Of a DNA stretch of 64,000 bases, positions 9,525 through 19,118 are shown one piece after another. Source of the DNA: Hyphomicrobiales bacterium (GTDB lineage Bacteria > Pseudomonadota > Alphaproteobacteria > Rhizobiales > Rhizobiaceae); the NCBI GenBank assembly GCA_900473795.1, contig UCMT01000058.1:124001-188000 (forward strand), read 5' to 3'. The translations under genes and the position numbers were made by a program. How positions within the stretch are numbered: position 1 is the stretch's first letter; each line of letters starts with the position of its first letter. The notes beneath the pieces are model-generated. The model saw only the letters and a program-made list of their open reading frames with translations. It did not search any database and was not told where the DNA came from.

Positions 9525-10289
9525 TTGGTCACCGCCGCGAACCATGGTGCAAGGACCGCTTTCGGGCCACCCGGCCTGAAGGCGGTCTTTGCCGGCGAAC
9601 ATGCCTGGTGCGGCGAGAAGATGATGCTCTCCGCGGATCTCGACGGTGCCGTTCCGCTGGCGGACTTCTTCGGTTCCGGCGGGTTTTCCGCTGCTCTCGA
9701 TACCTATGCCACGGCCCATGGCGGCACGGACCGGCGCGCAGTCGCCTCCATATGGTCCCTGTACTATTTCTCGATCCTGACAATCCCCTACATCGTCGCG
9801 CGCCGGGCCGATTGCGCACTGCCGATCGCCGTGCACAACATGACGATTGCCCTTGCGGAAGACGGGCTGCCGCGCGCACTCGGGCTTTCCAGCGAAGGCG
9901 ATTGGAGCGACGGCGACAATGACGACCTGCTCTCCTTCGTGATTCCTCTGGTCAGCCAGCATATCCCCGACATCGTTTCGCAGTTGAAGGCGCAGGGCGG
10001 CATTGCCCCGAAACTGGCCTGGAACAATGCCGCCGTCTATATCGACTATGCCTTCAATGCGACGGAGCGCGAGCGCCCGGCCGATGGCGACGTGTGGGCC
10101 GCGCGACCGTTGTTCGCGGAGCCGCGGCTGCCGGACGGTTCTCCCAATCCCTTCCTGGGTTGCCTGCGCCATGAGATCGAAGGCGGGCAAACCGTCTGCC
10201 GCCGCAAGGTCTGCTGCCTGCGCTATCTGCTGCCCGGCATTCCAAGCTGCGGCGAACTCTGCGCCCTGCCCGCTCAAAGAAAGCAATGA
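9525..10289 (+). CDS. FhuF-type siderophore-iron reductase
   Basis: A 254-residue cytoplasmic protein whose C-terminus carries a cysteine cluster, CCLRYLLPGIPSCGELC, i.e. CC-x10-C-x3-C. FhuF-family [2Fe-2S] reductases have CC-x10-C-x2-C, so one extra residue separates the last pair. The N-terminal part (FGSGGFSAALDTYATAHGG) agrees with the family layout. It would release iron from imported ferric siderophore by reduction. The frame opens with TTG 9525 five bases after the receptor stop; a later ATG near 9621 would remove conserved-looking sequence. It overlaps the next gene by four bases. Confidence 0.8.
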   Translation: MVTAANHGARTAFGPPGLKAVFAGEHAWCGEKMMLSADLDGAVPLADFFGSGGFSAALDTYATAHGGTDRRAVASIWSLYYFSILTIPYIVARRADCALPIAVHNMTIALAEDGLPRALGLSSEGDWSDGDNDDLLSFVIPLVSQHIPDIVSQLKAQGGIAPKLAWNNAAVYIDYAFNATERERPADGDVWAARPLFAEPRLPDGSPNPFLGCLRHEIEGGQTVCRRKVCCLRYLLPGIPSCGELCALPAQRKQ

Positions 10290-11398
10290 TCGTGAAGCGC
10301 CTTCTCCTCCTGACCCTCGGCCTGCTTCTCGCCTTCGCCTCCCTGGCGAATGCACAGGAGCGCTGGCCGATGACGCTTACCGACGCCATCGGCCGCCAGG
10401 TGACCATCAAGGCAAAGCCGAAAGCGATCCTGCTCGGCAGCGGCTTCAACCTGGTCGCGCTGTCGCTGATCCACCCGGACCCGGTCAGCCTGCTTGCCGG
10501 CTGGTCCGGCGACATGAAAGGCGACAATCCTGAGATCTACAAGGATTTCGTCGCGAAATTTCCGGCACTTGCCGATGTACCGATCATCGACGACGGCACC
10601 GGTGGTGGCCTGTCCTTCGAGACCATCCTGTCGCTCAAGGCGGACCTTGCCATCATGGCGAACTGGCAGGCGGACAGCGAACTTGGAAAAAGGGCGATCG
10701 ACTATCTGGAAACGACCGGCGTGCCGGTCTTCATCGTCGACTTTAACAGCGACCCCATGAAGAACACGCCCGGCAACATGCGCCTGCTTGGCAAGATCCT
10801 CGAACGCGAGGAACAGGCAAACGCCTTCGCCGATTTCTACGAGGAGCACCTGAAGCGGATTACCGAACGCGTCGCGGCGCATCCCGAACCCGGCCCGACC
10901 GTTTTGATGGATGCGTTCCCCAATCCGGATCGCTGCTGCTACGCTTACGGAACGGGCGGCCTCGGCGAGTTTATCGGCATCACCGGCAGCCGCAATATCG
11001 CCGACAACAACCTGCCGCGCCAGGGTGGCATCGTCAGCAGTGAATATCTGATCGCCGCCGACCCGGAAGTCTATATCGCCACGGCGTCACCGGGCGGCAC
11101 CTACAGCGCCTTTTCCGTCGGCCCCGGCGTCCCTGCCGCGGAGGCCCGCGAGACGCTTGGCGAGGCCGTAAAAAGTCCGGTGCTCGCCAATCTTTCCGGC
11201 GTACAGAACGGCCGCGTGCATGGATTGTGGAATTTCTTCAATGCCGTGCCGCTGAATATTCTCGCGGCCGAGGCCTTCGCCCGATGGCTGCGGCCGGAAC
11301 TCTTTGCCGACGTCGATCCCGACGAGAGCCTGAAGGAAATCAACGAGCGCTTTGCTGCCGTTCCCTTCAACGGATCCTTTTGGATCAGCCTGAAATAG
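10286..11398 (+). CDS. Periplasmic iron-siderophore-binding protein (FecB/FhuD-like)
   Basis: 370 residues with a Sec signal peptide (about residues 1-23, ending SLANA-QE) and the type III periplasmic-binding fold of ferric-siderophore binders: DAIGRQVTIKAKPKAILLG at the start of the mature domain and a long central helix region. It is translationally coupled to the FhuF-type gene (ATGA overlap) and ends at a strong terminator. No permease or ATPase gene accompanies it, so it must either deliver its ligand to a transporter encoded elsewhere or play another role. The ligand is unknown. Confidence 0.85.
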   Translation: MIVKRLLLLTLGLLLAFASLANAQERWPMTLTDAIGRQVTIKAKPKAILLGSGFNLVALSLIHPDPVSLLAGWSGDMKGDNPEIYKDFVAKFPALADVPIIDDGTGGGLSFETILSLKADLAIMANWQADSELGKRAIDYLETTGVPVFIVDFNSDPMKNTPGNMRLLGKILEREEQANAFADFYEEHLKRITERVAAHPEPGPTVLMDAFPNPDRCCYAYGTGGLGEFIGITGSRNIADNNLPRQGGIVSSEYLIAADPEVYIATASPGGTYSAFSVGPGVPAAEARETLGEAVKSPVLANLSGVQNGRVHGLWNFFNAVPLNILAAEAFARWLRPELFADVDPDESLKEINERFAAVPFNGSFWISLK

Positions 11399-11400
11399 AA

Positions 11401-11430
11401 AAAATGGCCGGGTGTAAATCCGGCCATTTT
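11401..11430. terminator. Bidirectional terminator between convergent genes
   Basis: An 11-bp perfect stem AAAATGGCCGG / CCGGCCATTTT with an 8-nt loop. The A-run on one side and T-run on the other let it serve both the iron operon (rightward) and the ferritin-like gene (leftward). Confidence 0.85.
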
Positions 11431-11442
11431 GACGATGCTCTG

Positions 11443-11943
11443 TTACGCGGCCTTCTTGAGAGCCGTTGCATTGACCGATGCTTCGGCAAGCTTCGTCAGG
11501 TCGTGATCGGTCTTGCCTTCCTGCTGCAGCGTTTCGTCGAGCAGTTTGACCGCATCGTTGAGGCCGAGCATCATTGCCCAGGTCTTCAGCGCGCCATAGC
11601 GGGCCATTTCATAATGCTCGACGGCTTGCGCCGCGGCCAGAAGGCCGGCATCCAGCGCCGGCGATCCCTTGAATTCATCGAGGATTTCCTCGCCTTCCTC
11701 GATCAGGCCGTCGATCGCCGGACAGGTCTTGCCGACGGCGCGCTTGCCGAAGATTTCGAAAACCTGCTGCAGGCGTTCGAGCTGACCTTCGGTTTCGTCG
11801 CGATGCTTTTCGAATGCCGCCTTCAGCTTCGGGCTCTGGGCGCCCCTGGCCATTTTCGGCAGGGCCTTCAGAATCTTGCGTTCGGCGTAGTAGACATCCT
11901 TGAGCAGGCCGTAGAACAGGTCTTCCAGGGCTCTTTCTGCCAT
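11443..11943 (-). CDS. YciE/YciF-type ferritin-like protein (DUF892)
   Basis: A 166-residue helical protein with the DUF892 pattern. The first helix is EDLFYGLLKDVYYAERKIL, and later come KHRDETEGQLERLQQVFE, IDGLIEEGEEILDEF and AVEHYEMARYGALKTWA. Glu and His residues sit at spacings expected for a ferritin-like di-metal four-helix bundle. The start is fixed by AAGGAGG seven bases upstream of ATG 11943. Family members are stress-induced, often osmotic or stationary phase, and their biochemical role is uncertain. Transcribed alone towards the shared terminator. A longer upstream frame was rejected because it has no such ribosome site. Confidence 0.88.
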   Translation of the reverse strand: MAERALEDLFYGLLKDVYYAERKILKALPKMARGAQSPKLKAAFEKHRDETEGQLERLQQVFEIFGKRAVGKTCPAIDGLIEEGEEILDEFKGSPALDAGLLAAAQAVEHYEMARYGALKTWAMMLGLNDAVKLLDETLQQEGKTDHDLTKLAEASVNATALKKAA

Positions 11944-12102
11944 TGGTTTCCTCCTTTTGATGATTGAAACACGTCGGGGGCGACCTGCTGGAAACGGGTT
12001 GGCGCGCGCTTTGTTCCACTTTGCATGACAATCGCAGCCCTGCCCCGCACCCCGCTTCCCTCGCGTCCACGCCCCGCCTATATAAAGAGCGGGAGGACTT
12101 TG

Positions 12103-12627
12103 ATGATTTGGATATTTCCTGCGCTTGCAGGCCTTTTGATCGTCTATTTCGCCATGCGCTCGTCGCGCTTCCAGCGTTTTGCCGAACCAGCACTCAGCCT
12201 GATGGTCGCAGTCGGGCTGATCATCGCCTTCATCATCTGGATCAGTGAAGGCAACAATACTCCCAACGCGGAGACCGATCAGAGCCGACAGCAGGTCCAA
12301 CCGGCGCTGACACCGGACGACATCTCCGTTGACGGACTGGCGTTCACACGCAACCGTCCGGACACGAGCTATCGTGCGACCGGCGCGGTAGTAAACAAGA
12401 GCGGCTTCAATCTCGACTATTTCAAGCTGTCGGTGACGCTCGAGGATTGCCCGCAAAACCAGTGCAGAATGCTCGGCGAGGACACCGCCCTCATTCTCGC
12501 GCGCATTCCTGCGGGCCAGAACCAGAGCTTCGAAACCTACTTCACCTTCCCCAATCGCTATGGCGTCGAACCGACGGCGCCTAAATGGTCCTACCGGGTC
12601 ACCGAGGTCCGCGGACGGCTGCCCTAA
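12103..12627 (+). CDS. Conserved hypothetical membrane-anchored protein
   Basis: 174 residues. Two N-terminal hydrophobic segments (about 2-18 and 29-48) are followed by a soluble domain containing the pair CPQNQC near residues 113-118. The soluble part (RATGAVVNKSGFNLDYFKLS, then RIPAGQNQSFETYF) reads like a small beta-sandwich of the kind that describes ligand or stress domains, but I do not recognise a named family. ATG 12103 follows GGGAGGAC. It is divergent from the ferritin-like gene and convergent with the Rieske oxygenase gene, with 10 bp between stops. Confidence 0.7.
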   Translation: MIWIFPALAGLLIVYFAMRSSRFQRFAEPALSLMVAVGLIIAFIIWISEGNNTPNAETDQSRQQVQPALTPDDISVDGLAFTRNRPDTSYRATGAVVNKSGFNLDYFKLSVTLEDCPQNQCRMLGEDTALILARIPAGQNQSFETYFTFPNRYGVEPTAPKWSYRVTEVRGRLP

Positions 12628-12637
12628 ACGCCGGGGA

Positions 12638-13873
12638 TCAGGTCGCCCGGCTGATCTCATCCAGATACCAGTTGATATAGCGCAGCTCGTTCTGCTCCAT
12701 CGGCGCGATCGGCCCGGGCACGAAATAGTGCGAACGGACGCCGCGCGACGTGTGCTCGATGATCGTCTTGTCCTCGTCGGTGGTCACCGTCCAGAGCCAG
12801 GTGAGCTTGGCGAGATCATAGTCCCGGCCCTCCTCGGCCTCGCCGTTGACGAGCCAGATCAGCTCCATCTCGCAGGCTTCCGGCCCCTTCGGAATGAAGC
12901 GGTAGATCATGCCGTGGTCGGGGTAGCAGACGAGGAAGGATGTGCCGCCGAGATGGACGGAGGTCACGCCGCCGTCGAATTCGGTAAAACGGCCCATCAG
13001 CGTGCTGAGCGGCGATCCGTCCTGGCTGCCGGTCTTGACGCCGTCATAAAGCGCATAGCGAAACGCATGGATGGTTTCCTTGCCGTTCGCCGACGTCTGC
13101 CAGTGATCGCCGGAACCGACCTCTATGCCGAGCGCGCAGGTGCGCTCCTCCATCGCGGCGTTCAGCGCCTCGATCATGTGCAGCGGCTGTTCGAGCGCAT
13201 GGGTCTGCGAATATTCCGGATGCGCCGGACCGCAATGGTAACATTCGACATAGTTTTCCACCGCCAGCTTCCAGTTGGCATCGACCGGATAGCTCTGCCG
13301 ATGCGCCACCTTGGCCTGCCCCCAGCCATACTGGCCGCAGGTGGCGTGCAGCAGATTTTCGACCTCGGAGAAATCCAGCGGGTTGTCCGCGAAGGAAATG
13401 AAGATCAGGCCTTCGACCACACGGACATGCAGTTTCTTCAGCCCATGGTCCTCCCGCTTGAAATCCTTCGGCATCAACCGCGCGGCTTTCAGGCTCCCGT
13501 CATTGCCGTAGCTCCAGGCATGGTAGGGACAGACGAAGACACGGGCATTGCCCTTGTCCCTGGTGCAGACCTCGGCGCCGCGATGGCGGCAGACATTGAG
13601 CAGTGCGTGAATTGTCCCGTCGGCATGGCGCGTCACGATCACCTGCTCTGAGGCCATCCGAAACACTTCGAAGTCATTCGGCTTCGGAATGACACTCTCA
13701 TGCGCGACGCAGTGCCAATGCCGGCGGAACACGCGCTCCAGATCCCGCTCATAGATGTCCGGGTCCATGTAGAACGGCCGGGCAAGACCGTGGCCCGGCT
13801 TGTGGGCGGCAACGAGCTGGTCGATGCGGTCAGTGGAGGTTGCGATGGTGTTTTTGGCGTCAGGTGCGAGCAT
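12638..13873 (-). CDS. Rieske non-heme iron oxygenase, alpha subunit (GbcA-like)
   Basis: 411 residues. The Rieske [2Fe-2S] site is CRHRGAEVC...CPYHAWSYG (Cys-x-His ... Cys-x2-His, about residues 93-118), and the mononuclear iron site includes ENYVECYHCGPAH (about 214-226). Both are complete. The domain order and C-terminal fold match quaternary-amine monooxygenases (glycine betaine, stachydrine, carnitine) more than aromatic dioxygenases, and the neighbouring flavoproteins handle N-methyl groups. A reductase partner is not adjacent. ATG 13873 has GGAGGAAC upstream. It lies downstream of the two flavoprotein genes on the same strand, separated by a palindromic element. The substrate (glycine betaine or another methylated amine) is inferred. 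Confidence 0.8.
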   Translation of the reverse strand: MLAPDAKNTIATSTDRIDQLVAAHKPGHGLARPFYMDPDIYERDLERVFRRHWHCVAHESVIPKPNDFEVFRMASEQVIVTRHADGTIHALLNVCRHRGAEVCTRDKGNARVFVCPYHAWSYGNDGSLKAARLMPKDFKREDHGLKKLHVRVVEGLIFISFADNPLDFSEVENLLHATCGQYGWGQAKVAHRQSYPVDANWKLAVENYVECYHCGPAHPEYSQTHALEQPLHMIEALNAAMEERTCALGIEVGSGDHWQTSANGKETIHAFRYALYDGVKTGSQDGSPLSTLMGRFTEFDGGVTSVHLGGTSFLVCYPDHGMIYRFIPKGPEACEMELIWLVNGEAEEGRDYDLAKLTWLWTVTTDEDKTIIEHTSRGVRSHYFVPGPIAPMEQNELRYINWYLDEISRAT

Positions 13874-13906
13874 GGGAGTTCCTCCAGGCTGAAGAGCACG
13901 CGGCGC

Positions 13907-14100
13907 ACCCCCCTCTTCGAGACATCTCCCCCTCAAGGGGGGAGATCAAGCGATCGCGGTTACCCCTCAGCCCAACAACAACAAACCGAGTTCGCGTCGG
14001 GCGAAGATCGGTGACATTCGTCGCAGCCGGAGCCGCCACCAATCTTCCCCCTTGAGGGGGAGATGTCACGAAGTGACAGAGGGGGGTAACCGCGATCGCC
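13907..14100. repeat. Palindromic intergenic element (cccctcaaggggg family)
   Basis: Two inverted arms, near 13907-13945 and 14041-14090, share gacatctccccctcaagg and its complement; the right arm includes tcacgaagtgacagag. An inverted cgatcgcggttac pair lies just outside them. The same family recurs at 51056-51178 and, in degraded form, at 28219-28259. It fills the gap between the 815-residue flavoprotein gene and the Rieske gene. Confidence 0.7.
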
Positions 14101-14116
14101 GAATTCTCCTGCATCA

Positions 14117-16564
14117 TCACATCCTCACCCTCTCGGCCTTCGGGTCGTACATCGGTGCAAGCGACGCCTCCGCCTTCACCCGCGTACCGGCAATCTCAAT
14201 CTCGTAGGTTGAGCCAAGTACATCCGCCTCGCTCTCGCCTTCGCAGGGCACATAGCCAAGCCCGATCGCACCGCCGAGATGGTGGCCGTAGTTGCCGGAA
14301 GTCACCGTGCCGACGATCCGGCCATCGCGCACCACCGCCTCGTTGTGAAAGAGCAGCGGCTCGGGATCGGCAAGCCTGAACTGTACCAGCCGGCGAGACA
14401 GTCCCTTTTCCTGTTTCCTCAGCACCGCATCGCGGCCGATGAATTCGCCTTTCTGCGTCCGCACGGCAAAGCCGAGCCCGGCCTCCAGCACATGGTCCTC
14501 GTCGGTGATGTCGTGGCCGAAATGGCGGAAGGCCTTTTCGATACGGCACGAGTCCAGCGTATGAATACCGCAGAGTTTCAGCCCGATGTCCCTGCCCGCC
14601 TCCTCCAGCGTCTCGAACACATGCGCCGCCTGGTCGGTGGAGACATAGAGCTCCCAGCCCAGTTCGCCGACATAGGTGACGCGGTGGGCGCGAGCGAGAC
14701 CCATGCCGATTTCGATCTCCCGCGCTGTGCCGAAGGGATGGGCGGCATTGGAGAAATCGTTCGGGCTGACGTTTCTCATCAGCTCGCGTGCCTTTGGTCC
14801 CATGATGCAGAGCACCGATTCCGAGGCGGTGACGTCTGTGACGACCACGAACTCCTCGGCGATATGCTTGCGCAACCAGGCAAGATCACGTTGCAGCGTC
14901 GCGCCGGGAACGACGAGCAAAAACGCCGTTTCGGAGAGCCGCGTGACCGTCAGGTCGCTCTCGATGCCGCCGCGCGCATTGAGCATCTGGGTGTAGACGA
15001 TGCGGCCCTGGGCCACATCCATCTGGTTGGCGCTGAGCCGCTGCAGGAAGGAAAGCGCATCACGGCCCTCGACGCGAATCTTGCCGAAAGACGTCATGTC
15101 GAACAGGCCAACGCCGGTGCGAACCGCCAGATGTTCGTCGCGCTGGTTTTCGAACCAGTTCTGCCGCTTCCAGCTGTATCTGTATTCCCGCTCCTGTCCC
15201 GGCTTGGCAAACCAGTTGGCCCGCTCCCAGCCCGCCACTTCGCCGAACACCGCGCCACGGGCCTTCAGGTGCTCGTGGATCGGTGAGCGGCGCACACCGC
15301 GCGCCGTCGCCATCTGGCGATAGGGAAAGTGATCGGCATAAAGCAGGCCGAGCGTCTCGGTCACCCGCTCCTTGAGGTAAGTGCGGTTCTTCTGGAACGG
15401 CTGTGCCCGGCGGATATCGACCTCCCAGAGATCGAACGGCGGCTCGCCATCATTCATCCACTGCGCCAGCGCCATGCCGGCGCCGCCGGAGGAGACGATG
15501 CCGATCGAATTGTAACCGGCTGCGACCCAATAACCCTTCAGTTCCGGCGCTTCACCGAGATAGTAGCGGTCGTCGGGGGTAAAGCTTTCCGGCCCGTTGA
15601 AGAAGGTGTGGATCCCGGCCGTTTCCAGCATCGGCATGCGGTTGACCGCCTGTTCGAGGATCGGCGCGAAGTGATCGAAATCCTCCGGTAGCTGGTCGAA
15701 ACAGAAATCCTCGCGAATGCCGTCCATGCCCCAGGGCTTGGCCACCGGCTCGAAGGCACCGAGCAACATCTTGCCGGCATCTTCCTTGTAATAGGCGCAT
15801 TCATCGGGCACGCGCAGCACCGGTAGCGACTTCAGCCCCGCGACCGGCTCGGTGACGATATAGAAGTGCTCGCAGGCATGCAGCGGCACGGTGACACCGG
15901 ACATGTTGGCGAGTTCCCTGCCCCACATGCCGGCGGCGTTGACGACGTTCTCGGTCTCGATCGTGAACGTCTCGCCGTTCTGCTCGCAGGTGACGCCCGA
16001 CACGCGGCCGTCCTTCTTGTGCACGGCGGTCACCTTGACGCCCTCGAGAATGGTTGCGCCGTTCTGGCGGGCACCCTTGGCGAGCGCCATGGCGATATTG
16101 GCCGGATCGCACTGGCCGTCGAGCGGCAGGTGCACGGCGGCAACCACATCCGACACATTCAGATGCGGATACATCGCCTTGACTTCATCCGGCGAAATCT
16201 CGCGCACATCGACATCGAAGGCGCGGGCGAGCGAGGCCTGGCGATAAATCTCCTGTTTGCGCTCCTCGGTCAGGGCCACCGTGATCGAGCCGCACTGGCG
16301 CATGCCCGTGCCGATACCGGTTTCGGCTTCCAGCTTGGTGTAGAGATCGGCCGAATATTTCGCCAGCCGCGTCATGTTCTGCGAAGCGCGTAGCTGGCCG
16401 ATCAGGCCGGCCGCATGCCAGGTCGTGCCGGAGGTCAGCTGCTTACGCTCCAGAAGGACGACGTCGGTCCAGCCGAGTTTCGCCAGATGATAGGCGACCG
16501 AACAGCCGGATACGCCGCCGCCGATGATGACGGCTCTCGCCTTTGTGGGGATCGCCTTTGTCAT
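14117..16564 (-). CDS. Dimethylglycine/sarcosine dehydrogenase-like FAD-GcvT protein
   Basis: 815 residues in the order FAD-dependent DAO domain (about 9-370), short bridging domain, then a folate-binding GcvT domain (about 430-710) and its C-terminal barrel. The dinucleotide motif is IIGGGVSGCSVAYHLAK, and SGTTWHAAG holds the His (about residue 50) that carries covalent FAD in dimethylglycine dehydrogenases. The enzyme class removes N-methyl groups and passes one-carbon units to tetrahydrofolate. Its start overlaps the stop of the upstream paralogue by four bases, so the two are co-translated. It may act on the product of its paralogue or of the Rieske enzyme. The exact amine is not determined. 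Confidence 0.88.
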   Translation of the reverse strand: MTKAIPTKARAVIIGGGVSGCSVAYHLAKLGWTDVVLLERKQLTSGTTWHAAGLIGQLRASQNMTRLAKYSADLYTKLEAETGIGTGMRQCGSITVALTEERKQEIYRQASLARAFDVDVREISPDEVKAMYPHLNVSDVVAAVHLPLDGQCDPANIAMALAKGARQNGATILEGVKVTAVHKKDGRVSGVTCEQNGETFTIETENVVNAAGMWGRELANMSGVTVPLHACEHFYIVTEPVAGLKSLPVLRVPDECAYYKEDAGKMLLGAFEPVAKPWGMDGIREDFCFDQLPEDFDHFAPILEQAVNRMPMLETAGIHTFFNGPESFTPDDRYYLGEAPELKGYWVAAGYNSIGIVSSGGAGMALAQWMNDGEPPFDLWEVDIRRAQPFQKNRTYLKERVTETLGLLYADHFPYRQMATARGVRRSPIHEHLKARGAVFGEVAGWERANWFAKPGQEREYRYSWKRQNWFENQRDEHLAVRTGVGLFDMTSFGKIRVEGRDALSFLQRLSANQMDVAQGRIVYTQMLNARGGIESDLTVTRLSETAFLLVVPGATLQRDLAWLRKHIAEEFVVVTDVTASESVLCIMGPKARELMRNVSPNDFSNAAHPFGTAREIEIGMGLARAHRVTYVGELGWELYVSTDQAAHVFETLEEAGRDIGLKLCGIHTLDSCRIEKAFRHFGHDITDEDHVLEAGLGFAVRTQKGEFIGRDAVLRKQEKGLSRRLVQFRLADPEPLLFHNEAVVRDGRIVGTVTSGNYGHHLGGAIGLGYVPCEGESEADVLGSTYEIEIAGTRVKAEASLAPMYDPKAERVRM

Positions 16565-19011
16565 GCGCGCAGTCTTTCATTCTTGGGATCAAACAGCGGC
16601 TGATCAACCTGGACCACGGCCTTGAAGCGGTCGCCGAAAATCTCGACCTCGACCTCGGTTCCGGGCTCCGCCAGATCGGCGCGCAGCATGCCCAGCGCCA
16701 CGGACTTGCCGATGCGGTAACCCCAGTTGCCCGAGGTCGTTTCGCCAACCACCTTGCCGCCATGCCAGAGCGTCGACATGTAGGGCGCGTCGCAGTCTCC
16801 GGCGTCAACCACCAGCGTGACGAAGCGCTTGGTGACGCCGTGCTGCTTTTCGCGTTCCAGCGCCGCCTTGCCCTTGAAGTCGGGCTTGGCCCAGTCAACG
16901 AAGCGCTCAAGCCCGCCCTGCAGAATGGTGTAATCGGTCGAAAGGTCGCCCTTCCAGGCGCGGTAACCCTTCTCGATGCGCAGACTATCCAGCGCCTCCA
17001 TGCCGAAGGGCTTCAAGCCATGCTTCTGCCCGACCGCCCAGACCGTGTCGAAAATCACGGCTGTGTCATCGATCTTGGTGTGCATTTCCCAGCCGAGTTC
17101 ACCGGCAAAGGACACGCGCAACAGCTGGCACCAGCGGCCGGCGATCTGCACCGACTGATGCGTCAGCCAGCCCTTGGAAAGATCGGTATCGGAAACCTCG
17201 GCGAGAATGTCGCGCGACTTCGGGCCGGAAAGGATCTGGCAGGTGAAGTTCTCGGTGACATCGTCCAGCGTGAAGGCTGCATCCTTCGGCAGGTGTTTTT
17301 TCAGCCATTCGAAATCGTGCCACTGCGCGGTCGCCGCCGTGATCAGGAAGAAGAAATCCTCCTCCAGCGCCATGACCGACATTTCGGTGACGATGCGGCC
17401 CTTGTCGTCAGAGAAATAGGCAAGCCCGATGCGACCGGGCTTCGGCACCTTGCCGGTGATGAGGCTGAGCAGCCAGTCGCGCGCGCCTTCGCCCTTTAAC
17501 CGGTAGCGGGAAAAGCCCGGCAGATCGAGAATGCCCGCAGCGTCCCGCACCGCCAGGCATTCCTCCTCGATCCGCTTCTGCCACGGCCCCGCCCGATTCC
17601 AGGTCTGCGTTGATTCTTCCGACGTATCGTCGCCGGGCTTGGCGTACCAGTTGGCGCGCTCCCAGCCGTTATAGGGCTTGAACTGCGCACCAAGCGCCGC
17701 GATCCGGTCGTGGATCGGCGACAGCTTCCTGTTGCGGCCGGCAGGCCAGGCATGTTTCGGGAAATGCATCGCATATTCGTGGCCGTAGACTTCCATGCCC
17801 TTGGCGATGCAGTAGTCCTGGTCGGAGGCAAAGCGCGTATAGCGGCGCGGGTCGCAGGACCACATGTCCCACTCCGTCTGCCCTTCGGCCACCCATTCGG
17901 CCAGCACCTTGCCGGCGCCGCCCGCCTGGCAGATACCGAAGGTGAAGACGCAGGCCTCGAACGCATTCGGCACGCCCGGCATCGGCCCTACGAGAGGGTT
18001 TCCATCCGGCGCATAGGGGATCGGCCCGTTGATCATGCGCGACAGGCCCGCAGTGCCGAGAATCGGTACGCGCTCGACCGCGTCAGTGAGATACCATTCC
18101 AGCCGCTCCAGATCGTCGGGAAAAAGCTGGAAGGAGAAATCCTCCGGCATCGGATCGTCCGGCGTCACCCAATGCGCCTTGCAATTGCGCTCATAGGGGC
18201 CGAGGTTCATCCCGGTCTTTTCCTGCCGCAGATAATAGGAACTGTCGACGTCGCGCAGCAGCGGCAGCTTGTGGCCCGCCTCCTTCGACCATGCCGCCAG
18301 CTCCGGAATTTCCTCAAACAGCATGTACTGATGGCTCATCACCATCATCGGCACGTCGCGGCCGAACCACTTGCCGACCTCGCGGGCATAGTAGCCGGCG
18401 GCATTGACGACATATTCGCAGCGGATCTCGCCTTGCGGCGTGGAAATGATCCACTCATCGTTTTCCCGGCGAGCGCCGGTGGCCGGACAGAACCGAAAAA
18501 TCTTCGCGCCCATGTCGCGCGCGCCCTTTGCCAAGGCCTGTGTCAGCTGCGCCGGATCGATATCGCCGTCATAGGGATCGTAGAGCGCGCCGGTGAGGTC
18601 ATGCGTCTCGACAAAGGGGTATTTCGACTTGATCTCATCGGGCGACAGGATGTCGAGGTCCATGCCCTGGTACCGTCCCATCCCGACGACACGCTTGAAC
18701 TCCTGCAGCCGCTCCTTCGAGTGACCGAGCCGGATCGAGCCGGTCACATGGTAGTTCATCGGATAGCCCACCCGAGCGCCCAGCTCGCGATAGAGCGAGG
18801 CTGAATAGCGCTGCATGTTCATGATCGACCAGGAGGACGAAAACGTCGGCACATTGCCGGCGGCATGCCAGGTCGACCCTGCCGTCAATTCGTTCTTTTC
18901 CAGAAGCACGCAGTCCGTCCAGCCCGTCTTGGCCAAATGGTAGAGCGCCGAGGCGCCGACGGCACCTCCCCCAATGATCACGACACGCGCGTGAGACGGC
19001 AGATTCGACAT
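16561..19011 (-). CDS. Dimethylglycine/sarcosine dehydrogenase-like FAD-GcvT protein (paralogue)
   Basis: 816 residues from ATG 19011 (GGGGAG upstream), with the same DAO-bridge-GcvT architecture as the following gene. The FAD motif is VIIGGGAVGASALYHLAK, the presumed flavin-linking His lies in TAGSTWHAAG (about residue 49), and the folate domain occupies the C-terminal half (GEGARDWLLSLITGK onward). It is the first gene of the operon and faces a LysR gene across a palindrome-containing gap. Two such paralogues in tandem suggest sequential demethylations, for example dimethylglycine then sarcosine, but substrate order cannot be read from sequence. A longer in-frame start at 19062 lacks a ribosome site. 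Confidence 0.88.
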   Translation of the reverse strand: MSNLPSHARVVIIGGGAVGASALYHLAKTGWTDCVLLEKNELTAGSTWHAAGNVPTFSSSWSIMNMQRYSASLYRELGARVGYPMNYHVTGSIRLGHSKERLQEFKRVVGMGRYQGMDLDILSPDEIKSKYPFVETHDLTGALYDPYDGDIDPAQLTQALAKGARDMGAKIFRFCPATGARRENDEWIISTPQGEIRCEYVVNAAGYYAREVGKWFGRDVPMMVMSHQYMLFEEIPELAAWSKEAGHKLPLLRDVDSSYYLRQEKTGMNLGPYERNCKAHWVTPDDPMPEDFSFQLFPDDLERLEWYLTDAVERVPILGTAGLSRMINGPIPYAPDGNPLVGPMPGVPNAFEACVFTFGICQAGGAGKVLAEWVAEGQTEWDMWSCDPRRYTRFASDQDYCIAKGMEVYGHEYAMHFPKHAWPAGRNRKLSPIHDRIAALGAQFKPYNGWERANWYAKPGDDTSEESTQTWNRAGPWQKRIEEECLAVRDAAGILDLPGFSRYRLKGEGARDWLLSLITGKVPKPGRIGLAYFSDDKGRIVTEMSVMALEEDFFFLITAATAQWHDFEWLKKHLPKDAAFTLDDVTENFTCQILSGPKSRDILAEVSDTDLSKGWLTHQSVQIAGRWCQLLRVSFAGELGWEMHTKIDDTAVIFDTVWAVGQKHGLKPFGMEALDSLRIEKGYRAWKGDLSTDYTILQGGLERFVDWAKPDFKGKAALEREKQHGVTKRFVTLVVDAGDCDAPYMSTLWHGGKVVGETTSGNWGYRIGKSVALGMLRADLAEPGTEVEVEIFGDRFKAVVQVDQPLFDPKNERLRA

Positions 19012-19118
19012 CGCAGCTCCCCTGTTTGACAAGAGTTTTGGCGAGAACCAGCTCTTCATCAAGCAGCCGGAATTCGCTTTATTGATCGAAGAATTCGATT
19101 AGATTGGATCGGATTAAG

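Noticed and set aside
11944-12660. A 405-codon minus-strand frame extending the ferritin-like gene upstream
   Set aside because: The extension is antisense to the 12103 gene and lacks a ribosome site, whereas ATG 11943 has a perfect AAGGAGG.
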